A stretch of 64,000 bases of DNA from assembly GCF_002335805.1 (NCBI RefSeq), contig NZ_NISU01000001.1, positions 2,674,079 through 2,738,078 on the forward strand, written 5' to 3'. Within the stretch, counting starts at the first letter, position 1. Each line of letters starts with the position of its first letter. Positions 18,094 to 26,214 of this stretch are shown here, one piece after another. The translations under genes and the position numbers were made by a program. Source of the DNA: Bacillus sp. FJAT-45350 (GTDB taxonomy: Bacteria; Bacillota; Bacilli; Bacillales; NISU01). Under the pieces are notes generated by a model. That model made no database searches. It was not told the origin of the DNA and saw only the letters and a program-made list of their open reading frames with translations.

Positions 18094-19740
18094 TTAATAA
18101 ACAAGAAACCCACCAACAAATCTACTTACGTTTTCTTCAATTTTGGGGATAATAGATTCATCAATAATCGGGTTATCTTGGACATTTACCTCAGCCAAAT
18201 GCGGTAAACCGAGTAAAGCTCTTAGGTCACCAACCTCATTTTTAGACATTCCTAAGATCTGTATTGAATACAATTGACTTAAGGGACTAATATCGCTAAT
18301 TTGGTTGTTAGAGAAATAAAGTGTATTCAAGTTTGACAAACCTCTAATAGGGCTCAGATCTCTCAACTGATTATTACTTAAATTCAGTCTAAAAAGCTCG
18401 GTCATTCCTGAAACAGCACTGATATCACCAATTTGATTATCCGAAATATTTAGTCTTGTTAATTGCCTCATTCCAGATAATGGTTCAATGTTATTGATTT
18501 CATTATTCGATATACCGAGTTCTTTCAGCCTCCCTAAATTTCTCAGTGCATCTATTACCTGAATATTATTACTTGCAAGGTCAAGAGATTCTAACTTTGT
18601 AAGACCTCTTAGATTATCAATATTTGATATCTTATTCGAATCTAATGAAAGAGTTTCTAAGTTAGTCAAATTTTTTAAAGGACTTATATCATCAATTTGG
18701 TTGTTGAAAAGCTCCAAGTGTTTTAAACTATTAAGCTCTTCTAATACACTAATATCTTTAATTGCATTCCCACTTAAATATAGGTTTTCAATACTCTTTA
18801 CATTTCCTAAGGCACTTAATGAATTTATTTCAGTAATACCTAAGTTTGATAACGTAAGTACACGTAAATTTTGTGATTCTTTTAATGCTTCACTTAACAT
18901 ATCTACTTGGTGAAGTTTGCCACCTACTATTTTTAATTGTTCAAGGTTTTTTATATCTTCTAACAAACTGTAATCATCAATATACTCATTATTCAAACTC
19001 AAATCAGATAAACCTTTTATTTCTGTTATGACAGAAAGACCATTAACTGAACTACTATCTAAATAAAGACTTTCAAGATTTTCAGCGTACTGTAATCCTG
19101 AAATATCACTGATTGAAATAGAATCAATTGAAAAACCAGTGAGTCCCTTTAGATGCTCTTGTGTTATTGGACCCGAATGTCCTGTATGTGGGTTTGGAGT
19201 GTATACTCCCATGCTATCAAAAGACCCTGCCGGACCAAATAACTGATTTTTAATCATATCCTCCAAATGTGGATCAGAAAAATGAATGATTAATTTATTT
19301 CCTTGTTTTGTAGCGTTAACATGGACGGTCAAGTTTAATTCTTCTTTAGAAATTTGTACGACCCGCTTTTCTCCATCCCATGAAACATCTGCACCCAATG
19401 TTTCACTTACAAACCTAACTGGTACTCTTGTCCTTGAATGAAGTAACAATGGCGGTACATCAACTTCAATACTTTCCCCATTTACTAAGACATCCTTAGA
19501 ACCAATTTGAAGTTCTACTACAACACCTTCTTGCTTAGCAGTTATAGTTTGTGTCGACTGATCCCAATTTACTGTCGCTCCTAATTGTTCAAAGATTTCT
19601 CTCATCGGTAACATAGTTCTATTGTCGATAGTAATACCATTATGTAATTCAACATTCTCAGCTGCTGAACTAGAAGAAGGGAACAGCATAGATAGAACTG
19701 ACATACTGAATACTACATATAAAACTATTAGATTCTTCAT
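18094..19740 (-). CDS. Secreted leucine-rich-repeat protein with stalk (copper amine oxidase-N) domain
   Basis: The 548-residue precursor has a signal peptide ending in SSSAAE (about 1-27). A copper-amine-oxidase N-terminal (stalk) domain follows at about 28-128, with the typical RTMLPMREIFEQLGATVNWD and TRVPVRFVSETLGADVSWD repeats. Then come about fifteen internalin-type 22-residue leucine-rich repeats (about 195-535, for example LKHLELFNNQIDDISPL). It lacks LPxTG or SLH anchors, so the stalk domain may bind the wall. It is surface cargo of the element near its right end; the binding partner is unknown. Confidence 0.9.
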   Translation of the reverse strand: MKNLIVLYVVFSMSVLSMLFPSSSSAAENVELHNGITIDNRTMLPMREIFEQLGATVNWDQSTQTITAKQEGVVVELQIGSKDVLVNGESIEVDVPPLLLHSRTRVPVRFVSETLGADVSWDGEKRVVQISKEELNLTVHVNATKQGNKLIIHFSDPHLEDMIKNQLFGPAGSFDSMGVYTPNPHTGHSGPITQEHLKGLTGFSIDSISISDISGLQYAENLESLYLDSSSVNGLSVITEIKGLSDLSLNNEYIDDYSLLEDIKNLEQLKIVGGKLHQVDMLSEALKESQNLRVLTLSNLGITEINSLSALGNVKSIENLYLSGNAIKDISVLEELNSLKHLELFNNQIDDISPLKNLTNLETLSLDSNKISNIDNLRGLTKLESLDLASNNIQVIDALRNLGRLKELGISNNEINNIEPLSGMRQLTRLNISDNQIGDISAVSGMTELFRLNLSNNQLRDLSPIRGLSNLNTLYFSNNQISDISPLSQLYSIQILGMSKNEVGDLRALLGLPHLAEVNVQDNPIIDESIIPKIEENVSRFVGGFLVY

Positions 19741-20106
19741 AACATTACCTCCATTTATTTATTCATCAAGTAAAGATGCTACCCTATGGTATGTATTCTA
19801 TTTGCATATCAAATTGTTTTACCTCTACTAAAAATCATTCTAAGATTAGTGAAAAGCTTTATGTATTAAATACCTCCTCTATACCACAATTGAATAAGAA
19901 ACTATTTCTCGCATTATATACAAATAAATTTTTTTATTCTGAAATAGTATCTTATTGTTTAGGCGTAGTAATGCTTGTATACTTTTTTAATTAAGTTTAA
20001 AATCTAAATCCACTACTACTCTACCATATTTAGCCAAACAAAAAAACACTTCCTCCCAGAAAGTGCTCCCCGCCTAATCTCATATTCTATTTTGGGTATA
20101 TGCTAG
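19741..20106. other. Right-end non-coding region of the element with terminator
   Basis: No gene is supported. On the minus strand a hairpin (GCACTT/AAGTG type, about 20042-20070) is followed by seven Ts; it would end transcription of the truncated yhbH. The terminal bases from 20094 form the right attachment arm. Confidence 0.6.
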
Positions 20107-20141
20107 TTAACTATACTGATTCACTTCCCCATACCCAAACA
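20094..20141. other. Right attachment junction of the yhbH element
   Basis: Element arm GGGTATATGC (20094-20103) lies 14.5 bp from the centre of TG at 20117-20118; gene sequence continues to the right. Combined with the left arm it gives a 48-bp attP with dyad symmetry at 16 or more of 23 positions per half site. The AATCA core (minus strand) is shared with the left junction. Confidence 0.8.
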
Positions 20142-21150
20142 TGCTCGATACCTCCATCAGTTCATTCACTAGCTTTAAGCAACGTGCATTATCTGATGTT
20201 AGGTTATCCCCATCTGAGAAGTGGAATGGGTAGACATTATAACGTTTTGGATCATATTTATTCTCTATTAGTTCTAATGCTTTTCGGTAGGCTGATGAAC
20301 AAATCGTACCACCTGATTCACCTTTAGAGAAGAAATCTTCTTCTGATACTACTTTTGCTTCGGTATGGTGAGCGATGAATTCGATATCGACTGTTTCATA
20401 TTTCGTTCGTAGAAAACGTGTCATCCAGAAGAAGAAGCTACGTGCCATATATTTTTCCCAACGGCCCATTGAACCACTTGTATCCATCATTGCAAGAACA
20501 ACTGCTTTTGATTCTGGACGCACTGTTTCATTCCATGTTTTAAATCGTAAATCATCATTATAAATTGGATTGAGGCCTGGTTTTCCTTCCAAGGCATTTC
20601 TCTTAATTGCTGTAAGAATCGTGCGGCGTTTATCAATATTACCCATTAGACCCTTTTTCCTAATATCGTTGAATTCAATATCTTCAACAATAATTTCATC
20701 CTGCTCTTTCTGTTGCAAATTAGGGAGCTCTAGTTCTTTAAATAACATTTCCTGTAGCTCAAGGATAGAAACCTCTGCTTCATAATAATCTTCACCTTTT
20801 TGATTACCTGCTCCTTGCCCTTTGCCTGGACCTTGCTGTCTGTTTTGTGGTGCATTTGGGTCTTTAGCTACTACATCCCCTACTTTACTGTCACCTTTAC
20901 CTTGACCTACATGTTTGTTTTTGTCATAGTTGTAACGGATTTTATATTCGTCTAATGAGCGAATTGGTATTTTAATTACTTCTCTTCCATTAGACATGAT
21001 GATATTTTCTTCACTCACAAGGTCTGGAAGGTTCCCTTTTATCGCATCCTGTACCTTTTCTTGGTGTCTTCTCTGGTCTTGGTATCCTTTACGATGGAGG
21101 GACCAATTCTCCTGAGAAATGACATAATTACTCTCGTTGTTCTTTTTCAT
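20107..21150 (-). CDS. yhbH: Sporulation protein YhbH, 5' part (interrupted by the element)
   Basis: YhbH is a DUF444 protein of the PrkA/YhbH/SpoVR stress-sporulation module and is made in the mother cell under sigma-E in B. subtilis. The 347-codon frame has the conserved N terminus ([13 protein letters not shown]), a Gly/Gln-rich middle and a von Willebrand-like fold with a metal site DTSGSMG. It ends abnormally after GYGEVNQYS at a TAA supplied by the element. Codons 1-345 are genuine; the remaining 46 are at 2001-2142. AAGGAGGGG precedes the ATG. CATACA, a sigma-E -10 core, lies about 26 bases upstream, without a well-spaced -35. The truncated product lacks the conserved C terminus and is probably not functional. 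Confidence 0.92.
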   Translation of the reverse strand: MKKNNESNYVISQENWSLHRKGYQDQRRHQEKVQDAIKGNLPDLVSEENIIMSNGREVIKIPIRSLDEYKIRYNYDKNKHVGQGKGDSKVGDVVAKDPNAPQNRQQGPGKGQGAGNQKGEDYYEAEVSILELQEMLFKELELPNLQQKEQDEIIVEDIEFNDIRKKGLMGNIDKRRTILTAIKRNALEGKPGLNPIYNDDLRFKTWNETVRPESKAVVLAMMDTSGSMGRWEKYMARSFFFWMTRFLRTKYETVDIEFIAHHTEAKVVSEEDFFSKGESGGTICSSAYRKALELIENKYDPKRYNVYPFHFSDGDNLTSDNARCLKLVNELMEVSSMFGYGEVNQYS

Positions 21151-21635
21151 AGCCTTTCCCCTCCTTAAGAAGAGTTGTATGATGGTGTCTTCTCTCGAAA
21201 TAAGCTTTCCGTAATATCGAGAGAAATCTTTCTGAGCAAAAAGAGTCCTAGAATCGATTCATAGGTAAAAAAACAACCTCTTTGAATAACTTTAACTATT
21301 CACGCTTTTGAAGACTTTTCATATACTACTCTCGAGTCGACGGCTTAAACTTATAAAGGCTAAATCCAAATTAGAAAGTTTTAATAAAAGTAGAAACAAG
21401 TAGCTCTTACTCTATCCTATGCAGTGTACGAACAGAGTTGCTAATAAATTCTGACAAATTATCACTTATCCACTATTTGTACATGCCTAATTTTAACTGA
21501 AACTACTGTGTTGTCGTATGTTTCTACTGTTAGAATCTTTTACAAAGAAAGTATCCTATAAACAAGAGTTATTTATAAAAATAGAAAAGCCACTTCAACA
21601 GTGAAGCGGCTTTTCTCATCTATCCTCTATAACGA
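21151..21635. other. Upstream region of yhbH, no gene seen
   Basis: AT-rich sequence without a plausible gene. It should contain the yhbH promoter; a CATACA hexamer (minus strand, about 21176-21181) is the only sporulation-type element I see. A hairpin (AAGCCgCTTCAC/GTGAAGcGGCTT type, about 21589-21615) near the right edge is the terminator of the DUF3055 gene. Confidence 0.45.
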
Positions 21636-21926
21636 TTAATACTGTGATTTGAACGGCATATCTGGTATGTTCTCTAATAAAAACGCTGTCACTTTTTCTA
21701 CTTCTTCTTGACTACATACCCCAAGTAAGGAACATAGCTTCTCAGGTTCGTGAATGTCCTCTGAATCAAGGAGAGCTGAACGACCTGACTGTATACAAAC
21801 GACAAGTGTTTTTCCAAAAAATAATGTTGTAAACACAATCGCAAAGTCATACCGCTTGTCATTGGAGATAAAACCAACATGATGCATATTCACTTCTTCG
21901 TGTTCAGCATACAATTTTTCATACAT
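21636..21926 (-). CDS. DUF3055 family protein
   Basis: The 96-residue soluble protein matches DUF3055 by its FISNDKRYDFAIVFT segment, FGKTLVVCIQSGRSALL and the helical end with LGVCSQEEVEKVTAFL. The family is confined mainly to Bacilli and has no known function. GGAGG precedes the ATG. It lies between yhbH and the PrcB-domain gene and is transcribed alone. Confidence 0.75.
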   Translation of the reverse strand: MYEKLYAEHEEVNMHHVGFISNDKRYDFAIVFTTLFFGKTLVVCIQSGRSALLDSEDIHEPEKLCSLLGVCSQEEVEKVTAFLLENIPDMPFKSQY

Positions 21927-22181
21927 AATGACTTCCTCCTATTCTCAGGTTACAGGTTAATTACCCAATAGTAGACAAGCCTAAACATTTCGGTTAATAG
22001 ATGGAGAGAAATTATATCGATAGTTAAAGGACTTTGGAATGTGCATGTTGTAATTAAATAGTGAAAGAATTATGTAACTTTTTCCTTTAAAGAACGTCTT
22101 ATTATATTAATGGTCTATTATTACACATATTTTCATATAGTTTGTCGTTATCATATCAAAGAACTTAAGGATGGGATTTAA

Positions 22182-23498
22182 ATGAGACTCTGTGTTTCAA
22201 TTCTAATAGTCTTTTGGGGCTTATTTACACTTGGAGGCCTAGTCAGTCATGCAAATACAATTACTGAAGATGTTACATATTTGATAGAAGATGAAGAAAT
22301 TAAATTATCATGGGGGGAGAAGCCAACAAGTGGTTACGATATTCAAATTCTTGACCTAGAATTTGAAGAGAATAACCTTTCTATACTTTACCGGTTAATA
22401 GAACCAAACCCTGATGAGCATCATCTAACAGTCATTACTTATCCTACAGCTACAGCAAAGCTACCTGTTGATAAAGAAAAAATAACACAGATCACTTTAA
22501 TGGATGTGGCAGACTTTATTGAAAAAGCACAAACAAAAAATGTAGAAGCCTACAAAACATGGTCAATTACCTTCAACCAAGAATTAGATTATCGAGCAGT
22601 TACCCAAAATACATTATTTGTAGTTGATTCTGAAGGTGAAAGAGTCGACAATTTAGTCATTAATGAAGGAAAAACAATTCGAATTCATCCTCCATTTGAC
22701 CATTATGAATACGGAGAAACATATACGTTATATGGCACGCAAGGATTAACGTCAGTATCTGGTAATCAACTAAATAATGGCTTTCGAATGAGCTTCACGA
22801 TTCGAACTCCAAAACCAGTTCCATCAGAAGATGATGAAAATACTATTGTTCTTACCTATTCCTTTAATGATTCATTAGATGGATGGATTAGTGGGTTTTC
22901 TGATTTACCTGTGGATTATAATGAAGAATTATACGATTTACGATCGGGTCACGAAAAACTGCCAGAAGAGCTTCAAAAAAATAAGTATGGTTTCTTAATT
23001 AGCGGTCAAAATGCCAGTGACGATTTGTTTATGTTTTTAAAAAGAAAGGTAGGTAAAGATGAAGGGTTAGAGCCTCATACGACCTATGATGTGCGCTTTG
23101 AAGTACATTTTGCTACAAATGCCCCTGCTAATGCCTTTGGGATAGGCGGTGCCCCTGGTGAAAGTGTTTACGTAAAAGCTGGAGCCACAGTTGAGGAGCC
23201 TATTGTTGAGGCAGTAAATGGCTATTATGAACTATCTATTGATAAAGACAATCAAGCAGGTTCAGGAACAGATGCTATTGTAATTGGGAATGTCGCTAAA
23301 CAAAGTGAAGAATTCAATGAATTGTATGAGCTAAAGACAACGGAAAACTTAACTTTACCAGTAACACTCACGACAAATGAAGATGGGGAAGCATGGATTA
23401 TTGTAGGAACAGATTCTGGATTTGAAGGGACTACCGCCCTATACTATACAACAATAAAGGCTCTATTCACGAAAATTGAACCATCCTCAGTCAATTAA
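22182..23498 (+). CDS. Secreted PrcB-domain and Ig-like protein
   Basis: The 438-residue precursor has a signal peptide (about 1-25). A PrcB C-terminal-type domain follows (about 40-95), with SWGEKPTSGYDIQILDLEF and VITYPTATAKLP. Then come a Big_5/SbsA-like immunoglobulin domain (about 120-210, SITFNQELDYRAV to MSFTIRT) and a beta-sandwich C-terminal domain of about 210 residues beginning YSFNDSLDGWISGF. PrcB domains stabilise partner proteases in other bacteria; here a partner is not visible. The protein is probably extracellular. Confidence 0.7.
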   Translation: MRLCVSILIVFWGLFTLGGLVSHANTITEDVTYLIEDEEIKLSWGEKPTSGYDIQILDLEFEENNLSILYRLIEPNPDEHHLTVITYPTATAKLPVDKEKITQITLMDVADFIEKAQTKNVEAYKTWSITFNQELDYRAVTQNTLFVVDSEGERVDNLVINEGKTIRIHPPFDHYEYGETYTLYGTQGLTSVSGNQLNNGFRMSFTIRTPKPVPSEDDENTIVLTYSFNDSLDGWISGFSDLPVDYNEELYDLRSGHEKLPEELQKNKYGFLISGQNASDDLFMFLKRKVGKDEGLEPHTTYDVRFEVHFATNAPANAFGIGGAPGESVYVKAGATVEEPIVEAVNGYYELSIDKDNQAGSGTDAIVIGNVAKQSEEFNELYELKTTENLTLPVTLTTNEDGEAWIIVGTDSGFEGTTALYYTTIKALFTKIEPSSVN

Positions 23499-23513
23499 GG
23501 CTGAGGTTTTTTC
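23487..23513 (+). terminator. Terminator of the PrcB-domain gene
   Basis: CCTCAG and CTGAGG form a stem overlapping the stop codon region and are followed by TTTTTT. Confidence 0.8.
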
Positions 23514-24006
23514 TAGCAACAACTAAAAAGCGACCTTCTATCTTATTGCAGATAAAAGGTCGCTTACCCTATTTCTTCTTCAACCATTCTTATTTAAATT
23601 CCTTTCTTCTCAATTATGAGATTATTTTCAATGCTGCTCGGTTCCCGTGTATCAAATCTTTATGATACACTTCGCTCACCTACTTCATTGGATTCACACC
23701 CTTTCTTATCACTGATTTATGTACTACCGAAGAGGAACAAGCACTTCATCTTCTTTCTCCTCCCTTCGTTTATTATAGTTGTTGTTCTGGCTTGTCTTTA
23801 TATTACTGAATATTTTATATTTTGTAAATATTCAAATAACTTATTTTTAGTCAATATTCCAATGATATCACTCTTATACTTCCTATTCCTTCAACTATCT
23901 AACTATTTCACAAGAACAAAATCCATAAAGTAGAATTTGTTGATGCTAAACAACAAAAATAAAGGATAGTCTCCTCCTTAACAGGTAGAAGCTATCCTTT
24001 ATTCTA
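23499..24006. other. Intergenic region with terminators and a hairpin repeat copy
   Basis: Holds a second hairpin AGCGACCTT/AAGGTCGCT (about 23528-23565), repeat family copy C (about 23625-23706) and, at 23957-24003, AAAGGATAG/CTATCCTTT with a T-run on the minus strand, which is the prkA terminator. The 105-codon plus frame starting at 23616 lies over the repeat and shows no homology; I do not call it. Confidence 0.55.
23625..23706 (-). repeat. Dispersed hairpin repeat, copy C
   Basis: Read on the minus strand: GTGTATCA/TGATACAC inner stem, then GGGAACCGAGCAGCATTG, matching the GAACGGAGTCATTG end of copy B. Stem bases differ from other copies while pairing is kept. Confidence 0.5.
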
Positions 24007-25902
24007 TTACCTATTTAATAAACTTCCAACATAACGAATCAATTCATTAGCTGAGACAGAGTTGTAGCCATGCTCATCAATTAGTCTAGCAATAACTTCA
24101 TTTACTTTCTTCAGCTGTGACTCGTCTGGAGTCTTTGATGACGTTGTAATCTTTACAATATCCTTTAAATCTGCAAATAGCTTCTTCTGAATTGCTTCAC
24201 GTAATCGCTCATGAGAATTATAATCAAATTTCTTCCCTTTTCTCGCATAGGCAGAAATTCGAATTAAGATTTCTTCACGAAACGCTTTTTTCGCATTTTC
24301 AGAAATACCAATCTGTTCTTCAATTGAGCGCATAAGCTTCTCATCTGGGCTCATTTCATCACCTGTTAATGGGTCACGTAATTTGTTCTTATTACAATAT
24401 GCTTCCACATTATCAAGATAATTTTCCATAAGAGTTTTTGCTGACTCATCATAAGAGTAAACAAACGCCTTCTGCACTTCTTTCTTCGCAATATCATCGT
24501 ACTCTTTTCTTGCTACTGAAATAAAGTCCATATAGCGGTCTTTGTCTTCTTTAGAAATAGAAGCGTGATGGTCTAACCCCTCTTTAATGGAACGTAAGAC
24601 GTCAAGAGCGCTAATAGACGTAAGCTGTTTACGAATGATAGCTGATGATATTCTATTAATGACGTAACGTGGGTCAATCCCTTCCATACCCTCATCAGAG
24701 TACTCCTTCTTCAGTTCCTCAACATCCTGGACATTGAATCCTTCTACCATTTCACCATCATAAAGTCTCATCTTCTTCACTAAATCTATACCCTGCTTCT
24801 TAGGGTCTTTTAACCTGGTTAAAATAGTAAAGATAGCTGCAACCTTTAACGCATGTGGAGCAATGTGTACATTCGCAAGGTCACTATCTTTTATCATCTT
24901 CTGATAAATTCTCTCTTCTTCCGATAACTTTAGATTATAAGGAACTTTCATAACAATAATACGAGAATGAAGCGCTTCATTTTTCTTGTTAGAGATGAAA
25001 TTCTTATACTCCGATTCGTTTGTATGGGCAATAATCATTTCATCTGCTGAAATTAAAGCAAAACGCCCCGCCTTAAAGTTACCTTCTTGTGTAAGAGAAA
25101 GTAGATGCCAAAGGAATTTTTCATCACATTTAAGCATCTCCTGGAATTCCATAACCCCACGGTTTGCCTTGTTAAGCTCCCCATCAAAGCGATACGCTCG
25201 TGGGTCTGATTCAGAACCAAATTCGGCAATGGTTGAAAAGTCAATACTACCTGTTAAGTCTGCAATATCCTGTGATTTAGGATCTGATGGGCTAAACGTA
25301 CCAATCCCTGTTCTCCTATCTTCAGAGAAGAAGATTCTTTCTACCATCACATCTTCAATCCTACCACCATACTCTTTTTCTAAACGCATCATATTTAGAG
25401 GTGACAAGTTCCCCTCTATTTTAATGCCATACTCTTCGTAAAATTCTGCTCGTAAATGCTGTGGAATTAAGTGTAGTGGGTCTTCATGCATTGGGCACCC
25501 TTCTATTGCATATACAGCTCCCTCATCAGTTCGAGAATATTTCTCTAATCCCCTTTTGAGCATTGTTACTAATGTTGACTTACCACCACTTACAGGCCCC
25601 ATTAAGAGTAAAATCCGCTTTCTTACATCAAGACGTTTTGCTGCCGAGTGAAAATACTCCTCAACAAGCTTTTCAATCGATTCTTCTAGCCCATAAATTT
25701 CTTCACTAAAGAAATTATATCTTTTAACACCATCTACCTCTTCAACACCTGCATCTTTAACCATATTATATACACGTGAATGTGCAGTTTGAGCTACATT
25801 TGGACTTTCTCTAATAATTTCTAAATACTCCGCAAAGGTTCCACGCCATGTTAACCTTTCTTCTTCTTCCCTAAACTCTCTAACCTTACCTAGAATATCC
25901 AT
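24007..25902 (-). CDS. prkA: PrkA, AAA+ protein kinase/protease-like sporulation protein
   Basis: The 631-residue protein is full length for PrkA. It has the Walker A motif GPVSGGKST near residue 105, AAA+ elements through residue 360 and the C-terminal PrkA domain with a conserved YVGSLLNR end. PrkA forms a conserved module with YhbH and SpoVR and is sigma-E controlled in B. subtilis; it has been described as a serine kinase and more recently as an AAA+ protease. AAGGAGGAG precedes the ATG. It lies upstream of yhbH on the same strand but 2.9 kb away, so the two are not one operon here. Confidence 0.95.
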   Translation of the reverse strand: MDILGKVREFREEEERLTWRGTFAEYLEIIRESPNVAQTAHSRVYNMVKDAGVEEVDGVKRYNFFSEEIYGLEESIEKLVEEYFHSAAKRLDVRKRILLLMGPVSGGKSTLVTMLKRGLEKYSRTDEGAVYAIEGCPMHEDPLHLIPQHLRAEFYEEYGIKIEGNLSPLNMMRLEKEYGGRIEDVMVERIFFSEDRRTGIGTFSPSDPKSQDIADLTGSIDFSTIAEFGSESDPRAYRFDGELNKANRGVMEFQEMLKCDEKFLWHLLSLTQEGNFKAGRFALISADEMIIAHTNESEYKNFISNKKNEALHSRIIVMKVPYNLKLSEEERIYQKMIKDSDLANVHIAPHALKVAAIFTILTRLKDPKKQGIDLVKKMRLYDGEMVEGFNVQDVEELKKEYSDEGMEGIDPRYVINRISSAIIRKQLTSISALDVLRSIKEGLDHHASISKEDKDRYMDFISVARKEYDDIAKKEVQKAFVYSYDESAKTLMENYLDNVEAYCNKNKLRDPLTGDEMSPDEKLMRSIEEQIGISENAKKAFREEILIRISAYARKGKKFDYNSHERLREAIQKKLFADLKDIVKITTSSKTPDESQLKKVNEVIARLIDEHGYNSVSANELIRYVGSLLNR

Positions 25903-26214
25903 GTGTGTGCTCCTCCTTTCAAGTCTCCTCCAATGGGCTAGGCTTATTAAATCCTATGCACTAATACCCCTGAACATGCTCGAACTTTCTTGTAAAAAAA
26001 GTAAAACTCATGTAACAACCTTGATTCTCCATTTATACGTGATAGAAACGAGATATATAACTATTTCCAACCAAATAGTAATGACGGTATTTTTATTAAA
26101 ATGGTAAAATAGAGTTATAGAATGTATTCAATTAGTGTTAAATTAACTGTTTTTATACGAAAATAAATTCTATTTAAACGAGTTCTATAAATAATTAATA
26201 AAGAAGGTTTGCTT
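25903..26214. other. Divergent promoter region prkA/pbpD
   Basis: This 312-bp region between divergent genes must contain both promoters. It is AT-rich; no confident promoter hexamers, repeats or small genes are seen. Confidence 0.4.

Larger units (their letters stand above)
2144..20117. mobile_element. 18-kb integrative element interrupting yhbH
   Basis: The segment between the two halves of yhbH is about 17.97 kb. It has matching junctions with a dyad-symmetric element arm and three large serine recombinases with complete resolvase, recombinase and zinc-ribbon regions. It also has an XRE regulator and assorted cargo: surface proteins, a nuclease remnant, an IS and small ORFs. No phage structural genes and no conjugation genes are visible, so it resembles a decayed or streamlined element such as skin rather than an intact prophage. 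Excision at the CA dinucleotide would restore yhbH in frame. The insertion site inside a sporulation gene suggests mother-cell excision by analogy with sigK/skin and spsM/SPbeta; that regulation is inferred. Confidence 0.88.

Noticed and set aside
2144-20117. Intact prophage or ICE
   Set aside because: No capsid, tail, lysis, relaxase or type IV secretion genes are visible in the 18 kb.
23616-23933. 105-codon plus-strand ORF
   Set aside because: Overlaps a hairpin repeat, no RBS, no recognisable protein features beyond random hydrophobicity.
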